A DNA stretch of 13,204 bases from an uncultured Eubacteriales bacterium (GTDB taxonomy: Bacteria > Bacillota > Clostridia > Oscillospirales > Oscillospiraceae): NCBI GenBank assembly GCA_900554625.1, contig USHP01000024.1:1-13204 (forward strand). Reading direction: 5' to 3'. Positions 1 through 5,742 of the stretch are shown piece by piece; position 1 is the first letter of the stretch; every line of letters starts with the position of its first letter. The position numbers and the translations under genes are program-made. A model generated the notes under the pieces. The model did no database searches and was not told the origin of the DNA. It saw only the letters and a program-made list of their open reading frames with translations.

Positions 1-372
1 CCCGTGGAGATCCTGGGAGACGAGGACGGCCGCGTCTGCGGAATGAAGTGCATCCGCATGGAGCTGGGCGAGCCCGACGCCTCCGGCCGCCGCCGCCCCA
101 TCGAGGTCCCCGGCAGCGAGTTCGACGTGGACGTGGACTGCGTCATCATGGCCCTGGGCACCAGCCCCAACCCCCTGATCAAGTCCACCACCAAGGGCCT
201 GGAGATCAACAAGAAGGGCGGCATCGTGGTCAACGAGGACGGCCTGACCTCCAGAGAGAATGTCTACGCCGGCGGCGACGCCGTGACCGGCGCGGCCACC
301 GTCATCCTGGCCATGGGCGCCGGCAAGAAGGGCGCTGCCGCTATCCACAAGTTTCTGCAGGAAAATAAGTAA
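1..372 (+). CDS. gltA: NADPH-dependent glutamate synthase-type flavoprotein, C-terminal part
   Basis: This is the last 123 codons of a gene whose start lies left of the window. The protein end has the FAD/NAD(P)H-binding signature of the GltA/GltD family: ALGTSPNPL near residues 58-66, then a glycine-rich stretch NVYAGGDAVTGAATVILAMG near 86-105 that closes over the flavin, and AAAIHKFL at the tail. In this family the small subunit passes electrons from NADPH through flavins and iron-sulfur clusters for glutamate synthesis. The same fold serves in NfnB/SudA ferredoxin-NADP reductases, which cannot be excluded because the N-terminal cluster domain is missing. Third codon positions are almost all G or C, more extreme than in most later genes. 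A strong terminator follows 9 bases after the stop. Confidence 0.82.
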   Translation, partial: PVEILGDEDGRVCGMKCIRMELGEPDASGRRRPIEVPGSEFDVDVDCVIMALGTSPNPLIKSTTKGLEINKKGGIVVNEDGLTSRENVYAGGDAVTGAATVILAMGAGKKGAAAIHKFLQENK

Positions 373-380
373 ACGATAAA

Positions 381-418
381 AAATTCCACAGCCTTGTAAA
401 AGGCTGTGGAATTTTTTT
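381..418 (+). terminator. Rho-independent terminator after gltA
   Basis: A 13-base perfect stem (381-393 with 402-414) with an 8-base loop runs directly into a T tract at 411-418. It begins 9 bases after the gltA stop. The stem core is CCACAG/CTGTGG, an element that recurs several times in the next 130 bases. Confidence 0.92.
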
Positions 419-472
419 GCCCTCAGGAAAGGGATAGCTAGAATCCCACAGCAGAGCAGTGAAAAAAGCCGT

Positions 473-548
473 TTTTCCACAGTCTTTTCACAGGCTGTGG
501 AGAAAATTTCGTGAAATTCCGGGAAAATCGGCCTTTGCCTGTGGATAA
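473..548. promoter_or_regulatory. Cluster of DnaA-box-like sites
   Basis: TGTGGATAA at 540-548 is the exact reverse complement of the DnaA-box consensus TTATCCACA. TTTTCCACA at 473-481 (plus orientation) and TGTGGAGAA at 496-504 (reverse orientation) each differ by one base. Three such sites in 76 bases is more than expected by chance. No dnaA, dnaN or rpmH is nearby and the flanking genes converge, so an active oriC is not supported. A DnaA-binding or titration site is possible, and so is coincidence from the CCACAG repeats. Confidence 0.35.
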
Positions 549-563
549 CTCCCGGGATTTCAC
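511..563. repeat. 14-base inverted repeat with the DnaA-box-like site in its loop
   Basis: GTGAAATTCCGGGA (511-524) pairs with TCCCGGGATTTCAC (550-563). The only non-Watson-Crick position is T518 opposite G556, a G-U wobble in a plus-strand RNA but an A-C mismatch on the other strand. The 25-base loop holds a small GGC-CTTT-GCC hairpin and the TGTGGATAA sequence. Confidence 0.6.
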
Positions 564-588
564 AGAAAAGGCGGTAAATTCAGAAAAG

Positions 589-614
589 TATGTAAAGTAA
601 TAAGACTTTACATA
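589..614. repeat. Perfect 9-base inverted repeat TATGTAAAG / CTTTACATA
   Basis: TATGTAAAG (589-597) and CTTTACATA (606-614) flank an 8-base spacer. The arms resemble half-sites of a regulator or recombinase. I compared them with the XerC/XerD dif pattern and the arm orientation is wrong. Function unknown. Confidence 0.55.
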
Positions 615-692
615 AAAAACGGACAACTCCCCTACCCTGCCAGAAAATTGTGAATTTATCAGCACACCCTTCTGAGAAAAAGACCCACTGTG

Positions 693-735
693 AAAAGAAA
701 AAACCCGGCCGATGCTTCAGCCGGGTTTTGTTTTA
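693..735. terminator. Bidirectional Rho-independent terminator with no obvious gene
   Basis: AAAACCCGGC (700-709) pairs with GCCGGGTTTT (720-729) across a 10-base loop. The plus strand ends in TTTTGTTTT. The minus strand ends in TTTTTTCTTTT and is the better of the two. No coding gene ends nearby on either strand, so it either isolates the region or ends an unannotated transcript. Confidence 0.75.
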
Positions 736-794
736 TAGGGCAACGTCAAATATCCTCAAAAGGGCAAAAACAAATATTCTCCCTCAATAAATCC

Positions 795-874
795 TCTCAT
801 CTCTCATCATTTCTCATTTCCCAATTTTTCTCTCACTTTTTCCAAAATCTCATTTTCTCTCATTTTGTTCTCAT
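795..874. repeat. Phased TCTCAT repeats in a pyrimidine tract
   Basis: TCTCAT occurs at 795, 802, 812, 848, 858 and 869, with a TCTCAC variant at 831, mostly followed by T-rich sequence. Steps are 7, 10, 19, 17, 10 and 11 bases, close to one or two turns of the DNA helix. The plus strand is nearly all pyrimidine here. It could be an array of protein-binding sites or a simple-sequence tract. Confidence 0.45.
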
Positions 875-1470
875 TTGTCCCAGTTCAAAAAGCAAATATT
901 CCCTCGTAGAGATTATAGGAATAGGAGGGAAAAAATAGAGGGATATTGCTGGAAAAATATAAGAAAAGAGAGGGAGAAATTTTCCCCTTTATTTTCTCTG
1001 CACTCTCCCCTTTTTTCCCCATTACCCTCCATATCGTTAGAAGAAGACGAAATATCTTTAGGAGATATAAACGCAGCAGTTTTGTTCTTTTCGTAATTAA
1101 CAAGGTGGAAAATACCAGGATAATCAAGGAAAAGAAAGGGAAAATAGAAGGAAATGAAATGGGATTATAAGGGAAAAACAGGGGCTGTGAAGGGGTGATT
1201 CAAGAGAAAGGAAAATCGTTTTGTATCCAAGAAAATACTCATCATGGCCTCATTTTCACCCTCTCAATTCCTCATGAAAGAACTATAATTCCAATGAAGA
1301 ACAAGAGAATGTTCAGGGAAAGGCAAAGATGGATCATGGATACTATTTTGATTACAGAGGGATATTCGCAAGAGATTGGCGAAGCTTTTTCTTGTTCCGA
1401 TTCTGCCACGAAAGTGGAAAATATCGGGAAAATCATGGGTGGATGTGGGGTAAAATAAGGCCAATATGCA

Positions 1471-1521
1471 AACAAAAATAGACCCTGTACCTCCCAAAAA
1501 CTGGGAAGCACAAGGTCTATT
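1471..1521 (-). terminator. Rho-independent terminator of guaB
   Basis: A 20-base stem (1477-1496 with 1502-1521) with a 5-base loop lies 83 bases beyond the guaB stop. Three positions are not Watson-Crick. Each would be G-U in the minus-strand RNA but A-C in a plus-strand RNA, so the structure is fitted to minus-strand transcription. On that strand it is followed by TTTTTGTT. Confidence 0.9.
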
Positions 1522-1604
1522 CTTTCATTTTTCAGATTATCTCAGTTTGCCCTTTTCGCAGGCGCAGAGAATATTTCTGTTTGCCTCGTTACATTTGCCA
1601 TTGT

Positions 1605-3110
1605 TTATTTTACATTGGAGGTAGAACGCAGGGTTACGTCATGAGCGCCGCCTTCCACAATGGAGACAGAGGAAACCAGAGTCAGCTTGGCGTCGCGCTG
1701 CAGGTCGGGGATGTTGGTCACACCCACGTTGCACATGGTGGACTTGACCTTGTACAGGGATGCTTCCACATTGCCGTGGAGAGAACCGGCGTAAGTGACG
1801 TAGGAGTCAACACCCTCTTCGAAGCTCAGCTTCGCGGAGCCGCCCAGGTCATAGCGCTGCCAGTTCCGGGCACGGTTGGAGCCTTCGCCCCAATACTCCT
1901 TCATATAAGCGCCGTTGATCATCACCTTGTTGGTGGGGCTTTCGTCGAACCGGGCAAAGTACCGGCCCAGCATCAGGAAGTCTGCGCCCATAGCCAGAGC
2001 CAGGGTCATGTGGTAATCGTGGACAATACCGCCGTCGGAGCAGATGGGCACATAGATGCCGGTCTCACGGAAGTACTGATCCCGGGCTGCGGCAACCTCA
2101 ATCAAAGCGGTGGCCTGACCACGGCCAATGCCCTTGGTCTCCCGGGTGATGCAGATGGAGCCGCCGCCGATGCCCACCTTGACGAAGTCCGCACCGGCCT
2201 CAGCCAGGAACCGGAAGCCGTCCTTGTCAACTACGTTGCCGGCGCCGATCTTGACCTTGTCACCGTAGTTCTGACGAACCCAGTCAATGGTCTTCTTCTG
2301 CCAGCAGGTGTAGCCTTCGGAGGAGTCGATGACCAGCACATCCGCGCCGGCCTCCAGCAGAGCGGGAATCCGGGTGGCGTAGTCCCGGGTGTTGATGCCC
2401 GCGCCGACCAGGTAGCGCTTCTTGCTGTCCAGCAGTTCCAGGGGATTTTCCTTGTGGGAAGAGTAGTCCTTGCGGAATACGAAGTACATCAGGTGGTCGT
2501 TTTCATCCACAATGGGCAGGCTGTTGAGCTTGTGGGCCCAGATGATGTCGTTGGCTTCCTTCAAAGTGGTGGTAGCGGGAGCGGTAATCAGCTTTTCCCG
2601 GGGAGTCATGAAATCCCGCACCTTTTCATCGGCGCTCATCCGGGAAACCCGGTAGTCACGGCTGGTGACGATGCCCAGGAGCTTGCCGTTGGCGGTACCG
2701 TCGTCGGTGATGGCCATGGTGGAGAAGCCCTTCTTGGCCTTCAGCTCCAGCACGTCTGCCAAAGTGGCATCCGGGGTCAGGTTGGAAGCGGAGGTAACAA
2801 AGCCGGCCTTGTAGCCCTTTACCTTGGCAACCATGGCGGCCTGATTCTCAATGGTCTGGGAACCGAAGATAAAGCTGATGCCGCCTTCCTTGGCCAGGGC
2901 GATGGCCAGGGTATCGTTGGACACGGACTGCATGACGGCGGAAGTCAGGGGTACATTCAAAGACAGGGCAGGCTCTTCCACACCCTTGCGGTACTTGACC
3001 AGGGGCGTTCTCAGGCTGACACGATCGGGAATGCAATCTTCAGAAGTATAGCCGGGAATCAGCAGATACTCGCTGAAGGTGTGACTGGGTTCCGGATAAT
3101 AGTACGCCAT
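1605..3110 (-). CDS. guaB: IMP dehydrogenase, Tritrichomonas-like type
   Basis: It converts IMP to XMP with NAD+, the committed step of guanine nucleotide synthesis, in the cytoplasm. At 501 residues it is full length. The TIM barrel is interrupted by a CBS pair at about 105-220. The catalytic cysteine is C320 in [12 protein letters not shown]. Asp262 (IDSSEG), Asp359 (SDGG), the GRYFARF loop at 382-388 and the flap dyad Arg419-Tyr420 (NWQRYDLGG) match, offset by one, the residues I recall from the T. foetus enzyme. Most bacterial GuaB have GxGPGSICTTR at the active site; here it is [10 protein letters not shown] followed by [10 protein letters not shown]. The start ATG has AGGAGG 8 bases upstream. 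It lies 40 bases downstream of yitT on the same strand, probably as the second gene of one operon. Enzyme identity is very secure; the T. foetus resemblance is from memory, not a computed alignment. Confidence 0.96.
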   Translation of the reverse strand: MAYYYPEPSHTFSEYLLIPGYTSEDCIPDRVSLRTPLVKYRKGVEEPALSLNVPLTSAVMQSVSNDTLAIALAKEGGISFIFGSQTIENQAAMVAKVKGYKAGFVTSASNLTPDATLADVLELKAKKGFSTMAITDDGTANGKLLGIVTSRDYRVSRMSADEKVRDFMTPREKLITAPATTTLKEANDIIWAHKLNSLPIVDENDHLMYFVFRKDYSSHKENPLELLDSKKRYLVGAGINTRDYATRIPALLEAGADVLVIDSSEGYTCWQKKTIDWVRQNYGDKVKIGAGNVVDKDGFRFLAEAGADFVKVGIGGGSICITRETKGIGRGQATALIEVAAARDQYFRETGIYVPICSDGGIVHDYHMTLALAMGADFLMLGRYFARFDESPTNKVMINGAYMKEYWGEGSNRARNWQRYDLGGSAKLSFEEGVDSYVTYAGSLHGNVEASLYKVKSTMCNVGVTNIPDLQRDAKLTLVSSVSIVEGGAHDVTLRSTSNVK

Positions 3111-3150
3111 GGGTAGTTCCTCCTAATATATATATAAATTTGAAAAAAGC

Positions 3151-4071
3151 TTACAACGTTTCACCGTCACCGGCGTCCAGCACTTCCCGGACAACCTTGC
3201 CATCACTGCTCAGATGCTTGAAGTTGCCCAGAATCTCGCTGACCGGGTCGACAATGGCAAAGGTATGGGGGTATTTGCGGACAATCCGGGCAACAGCCGG
3301 AGCCTGGGTCTTGTTCACCACACAGATCAGCACGCTGGTTTCCCGGCCGGAGTACATGCCCTTGGCGGGAATCAGTGTGGCAGAGTGGTGCAGCTTGTTA
3401 ATCAGCTCCTTGGAAATATCCTCAGGATAGTCGGTAATGATTTCAAATGAGATGGCCTCCCGGCCGGACTTCATCAGCCGCTCGCCCACGGTGGAGGACA
3501 GGAAGCAGTACAGGATGCACAGAATCACCGGCTCCATCTGGAAGCCATAGACAAAGTAGCTGCTGATAGCGATAAAAGAGTTGATGGCGAAGTTCATGCT
3601 GAAGAAGGATTTCTCCGGGTTTCGCTTGTGGACAATGGCAGAAACAAAGTCTGTACCTCCGGTATAGGCGCTGGCCTTGACCAGAATGGAATAGACAAAG
3701 CCCTGAATAATACCGGCCACCATGGGTCCCAGGATTTTGCTGGTGCCGCTGTCGGTGGAGTAGGCAATGGCGGAAATGTCGATTTTTTCCAGAATCAGAA
3801 GTCCGACAGAGAAAACCACCACATACACCATACTGCGCACGGCCAGAGGTTTGCTGACCTCGTAGAAGCACCACAGAGCCAGCGGGATATTGATAAACAG
3901 GCTCAGATAACCCACGCTGATGCCGGTGATGTGCTGAATCATGGTGCAGATACCATTCAGACCAGCCGGGGCGAATTGGTTGGGAAAGACGAACAGCTCG
4001 TAATTCACAGCGCCAATCAGGGCGACGAAGGCAATGACAAGATAGGTCCAGACCTTTTTTGCAGTATGCAT
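3151..4071 (-). CDS. YitT family membrane protein
   Basis: A 306-residue integral membrane protein of the YitT family. About five or six hydrophobic segments lie in residues 8-195, including GNxxx-type small-residue helices and the family-typical AYTGGTDFVS loop near 135-144. The soluble C-terminal DUF2179 domain follows at about 225-283, with GMYSGRETSVLICVV near 238-252. The family is abundant in Firmicutes; its transport substrate is not established. It is the first gene of a likely operon with guaB, reading from a good promoter just upstream, with a palindrome between promoter and start codon. The chosen ATG has only a weak GGGAG about 8 bases upstream. An ATG five bases further upstream is out of frame. 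A role in purine or nucleobase handling would be only a guess from the neighbour. Confidence 0.9.
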   Translation of the reverse strand: MHTAKKVWTYLVIAFVALIGAVNYELFVFPNQFAPAGLNGICTMIQHITGISVGYLSLFINIPLALWCFYEVSKPLAVRSMVYVVVFSVGLLILEKIDISAIAYSTDSGTSKILGPMVAGIIQGFVYSILVKASAYTGGTDFVSAIVHKRNPEKSFFSMNFAINSFIAISSYFVYGFQMEPVILCILYCFLSSTVGERLMKSGREAISFEIITDYPEDISKELINKLHHSATLIPAKGMYSGRETSVLICVVNKTQAPAVARIVRKYPHTFAIVDPVSEILGNFKHLSSDGKVVREVLDAGDGETL

Positions 4072-4107
4072 ACCATATGCTCCCAGGAAGAAAGAAAAAA
4101 ATTGGAT

Positions 4108-4123
4108 GGAACGAAAACGTTCC
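4108..4123. promoter_or_regulatory. Inverted repeat GGAACG-AAAA-CGTTCC just after the yitT promoter
   Basis: A perfect 6-base inverted repeat with a 4-base spacer begins about 16 bases downstream of the yitT -10 box, so it sits at or just after the predicted transcription start. That is a classic place for a repressor operator. In RNA it would also form a small hairpin with a tetraloop. The cognate regulator is unknown. Confidence 0.45.
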
Positions 4124-4138
4124 GTTTCTTAATCATAA

Positions 4139-4167
4139 ATTTTAGCATAGCTTTTCTACAGGGTCAA
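4139..4167 (-). promoter_or_regulatory. Sigma-A promoter for yitT-guaB
   Basis: On the minus strand TTGACC (4167-4162) is followed after exactly 17 bases by TAAAAT (4144-4139). Both hexamers match the consensus at five of six positions. It lies about 70 bases upstream of the yitT start. The same hexamers and spacing occur upstream of nfeD. Confidence 0.75.
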
Positions 4168-4343
4168 GCTGTAAAGTGACGAAAATTTGCAAGGAATGAG
4201 GCAAAATCTCCATCACCTGCCGTAACTGTCCGCTGTATGTGCATCATTGTCCGCAAAAGGAAAAATAACGGGAAACCGAGGATAAGGCAAGAAAAATTTG
4301 GGGATGGGCCAAAAGTTTTACCCTATCTTTACCAGGGGGGCGC

Positions 4344-4349
4344 TATAAT
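4344..4349 (+). promoter_or_regulatory. -10 box TATAAT upstream of the decarboxylase beta subunit
   Basis: A perfect TATAAT lies 33 bases before the ATG. No good -35 box is present at 16-18 bases; TTTACC occurs at 4317-4322 (spacer 21) and 4328-4333 (spacer 10). This suggests a weak or activator-dependent promoter. Confidence 0.5.
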
Positions 4350-4382
4350 GTTTTCGTTATATTTTGACAAACGGAGGAAACT

Positions 4383-5480
4383 ATGGAAGTATTGATTCAG
4401 AATCTGTATGACATCACATGGCAGCAAATGGTCATGTGGGCCATCGGCGGTGTGCTGATCTACCTGGCCATCGTCAAGGACATGGAACCGACCCTGCTGC
4501 TGCCCATGGGTTTCGGTGCCATTCTGGTAAACCTGCCCAATTCCGGCGCTGCGGCAGTGATTGACCACCTGTTTGAAATCGGCATCAACCAGCACGAGCT
4601 GTTCCCGCTGCTGCTGTTCATCGGCATCGGCGCCATGATCGATTTCCAGCCCCTGCTGACCAATCCCAAGCTGATGATTTTCGGCGCGGCGGCTCAGTTC
4701 GGTATTTTCTTCACCTTGTGCATGGCTTCCCTGTTCGGATTCCAGCTCAATGACGCTGCTTCCATTGCCATCATCGGCGCAGCCGACGGCCCCACCTCGA
4801 TTTTCGTTTCCCAGATGCTCAAGTCCAACTATACTGCCGCCATCATGGTGGCCGCCTATTCCTACATGGCCCTGGTTCCCATGGTGCAGCCACCCATCAT
4901 CAAGCTGTGCACCACCAAGGCCGAGCGGAAGATTCGGATGCAGTATAAGGGCAAGCCTGTTTCCAAGCGCACCAAGATCCTCTTCCCCATTGTGGTTACC
5001 ATTATCGTGGGCCTGGTGGCTCCCGATGCAGTTGTCCTGATCGGTTTCCTCATGTTCGGCAACCTGATCCGGGAATGCGGCGTGCTGAACTCCCTGTCCG
5101 AAACCGCTCAGAATGTACTGGCAAACCTGATTACCATTCTGCTGGGTATTACCATCGCTTCCCGGATGAGCGCTGAAGAATTCCTGCGCTTTGAGACCCT
5201 GCTGATTATGGGTCTGGGCTTGGTTGCCTTCATTGTGGATACCTTCGGCGGTGTGATGATCGCCAAGATCATGAACCTGTTCCTGAAGGAGAAGATCAAC
5301 CCCATGATCGGCGCTGCCGGTATTTCCGCTTTTCCCATGTCCGCCCGTGTGGTACATAAGCTGGGCCTGGAGGAGGACAACCAGAATTTCCTGCTGATGC
5401 ACTCCATCGGCGTCAACGTTTCCGGTCAGATCGCCTCCGTTATCGCCGGCGGCCTGATCCTGGCTTTGGTAGGAGGTTAA
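4383..5480 (+). CDS. Sodium ion-translocating decarboxylase, beta subunit
   Basis: The membrane-embedded beta subunit of biotin-dependent decarboxylases (OadB, GcdB, MmdB). It decarboxylates carboxybiotin and couples this to Na+ export across the cytoplasmic membrane. At 365 residues it is near full length for GcdB/MmdB-type proteins. Key marks are FIGIGAMIDF near 79-88, GAADGPTSIF at 132-141 with the essential Asp (D135) that binds Na+, and SAFPMSARVVHKLG near 315-328. About ten hydrophobic segments are visible. GGAGG lies 5 bases before the start. The substrate (oxaloacetate, glutaconyl-CoA, methylmalonyl-CoA or malonate) cannot be told from the beta subunit. The carboxyltransferase and biotin carrier are not in this window. 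A 43-residue OadG-like peptide follows 4 bases after the stop. Confidence 0.93.
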   Translation: MEVLIQNLYDITWQQMVMWAIGGVLIYLAIVKDMEPTLLLPMGFGAILVNLPNSGAAAVIDHLFEIGINQHELFPLLLFIGIGAMIDFQPLLTNPKLMIFGAAAQFGIFFTLCMASLFGFQLNDAASIAIIGAADGPTSIFVSQMLKSNYTAAIMVAAYSYMALVPMVQPPIIKLCTTKAERKIRMQYKGKPVSKRTKILFPIVVTIIVGLVAPDAVVLIGFLMFGNLIRECGVLNSLSETAQNVLANLITILLGITIASRMSAEEFLRFETLLIMGLGLVAFIVDTFGGVMIAKIMNLFLKEKINPMIGAAGISAFPMSARVVHKLGLEEDNQNFLLMHSIGVNVSGQIASVIAGGLILALVGG

Positions 5481-5484
5481 TGTT

Positions 5485-5616
5485 ATGCAGCTGCATGTGG
5501 ATTATTTGATGGAAGCCCTGCCCATTATGGGCAATGGCATGCTGGGCATCTTCATTGTCACCGGCGTGATCATTGCAGTTGTCAGCCTGCTGAACAAGCT
5601 GACCGAGGGTAAATAA
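5485..5616 (+). CDS. OadG-related small membrane subunit, 43 residues
   Basis: A short gene starting 4 bases after the beta-subunit stop, with AGGAGG (5471-5476) placed 8 bases before its ATG. The peptide has one hydrophobic helix at about residues 13-36 (IMGNGMLGIFIVTGVIIAVV) followed by a short polar tail NKLTEGK. This matches the N-terminal half of the OadG gamma subunit, which anchors the decarboxylase complex, without the usual proline/alanine-rich linker and C-terminal region. Tight coupling to the beta gene and the single-helix form make a small partner subunit the best reading. It is easily missed in annotation because of its length. Confidence 0.8.
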   Translation: MQLHVDYLMEALPIMGNGMLGIFIVTGVIIAVVSLLNKLTEGK

Positions 5617-5623
5617 AGAATGT

Positions 5624-5645
5624 AAGGAGGGCGAAAGCCCTCCTT
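5624..5645 (+). terminator. Hairpin after the oadB-like operon
   Basis: AAGGAGGGC and GCCCTCCTT form a perfect 9-base stem closed by a GAAA tetraloop, 7 bases after the small-subunit stop. There is no proper T tract (GATGATTCTT follows), so it may be a weak terminator or an mRNA 3'-end stabiliser. Confidence 0.6.
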
Positions 5646-5680
5646 GATGATTCTTAACTGAATCTTTGCCGCTCCGGCTC

Positions 5681-5709
5681 TTTACCAGAAAAGGGCACCC
5701 CGGTATAAT
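5681..5709 (+). promoter_or_regulatory. Sigma-A promoter for the ArsB/SLC13-type permease
   Basis: TTTACC (5681-5686), a 17-base spacer and a perfect TATAAT (5704-5709). It lies 33 bases before the ATG, so the permease has its own promoter in addition to any read-through from the upstream genes. Confidence 0.72.
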
Positions 5710-5742
5710 AAAACGATATTGCATAAAGAAAGGAAATGAGAA

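Larger units (their letters stand above)
419..1470. other. Gene-free region of about 1.05 kb between convergent genes
   Basis: I find no convincing gene here on either strand. Open frames are short, low-complexity and lack ribosome binding sites; the longest, 1195-1458 from GTG, resembles nothing I know. The left part (419-735) is rich in inverted repeats and CCACAG/CTGTGG elements. The right part (740-1460) is AT-rich and strand-biased: the plus strand is mostly pyrimidine at about 776-890 (repeated TCTCAT), then purine-rich at about 905-990 and 1100-1220. The flanking genes gltA and guaB both point into the region and each has its own terminator, so it looks like a separate non-coding locus rather than a leader. 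Confidence 0.7.

Noticed and set aside
571..614. Possible XerCD dif site around TATGTAAAGT / ACTTTACATAA
   Set aside because: Single arms match a XerD half-site at 9-10 of 11 positions, but the two arms point the wrong way and neither has a matching XerC arm across a 6-base centre.
1195..1458. 87-codon GTG-started open frame in the gene-free region
   Set aside because: No proper ribosome binding site, no recognisable family, low-complexity surroundings; likely chance.
381..1470. Chromosomal replication origin
   Set aside because: AT-rich repeats and DnaA-like boxes are present, but there is no dnaA, dnaN, rpmH or gyr gene and the flanking genes converge instead of diverging.
419..1470. Mobile element remnant or attachment site
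   Set aside because: No terminal repeats with target duplication, no transposase or integrase fragments and no tRNA; only short-motif repeats.
1581..3116. 511-codon open frame antisense to guaB
   Set aside because: It is the mirror of a gene with GC-rich third codon positions. Its sequence is Gly/His/Val-rich and unlike any family, while guaB on the other strand is unmistakable. The long frames antisense to the beta subunit and permease genes are rejected for the same reason.
3125..3160. Internal promoter for guaB (TTGTAA...TATATA)
   Set aside because: The spacing is possible, but transcription would start on top of the ribosome binding site; the upstream yitT promoter explains guaB better.
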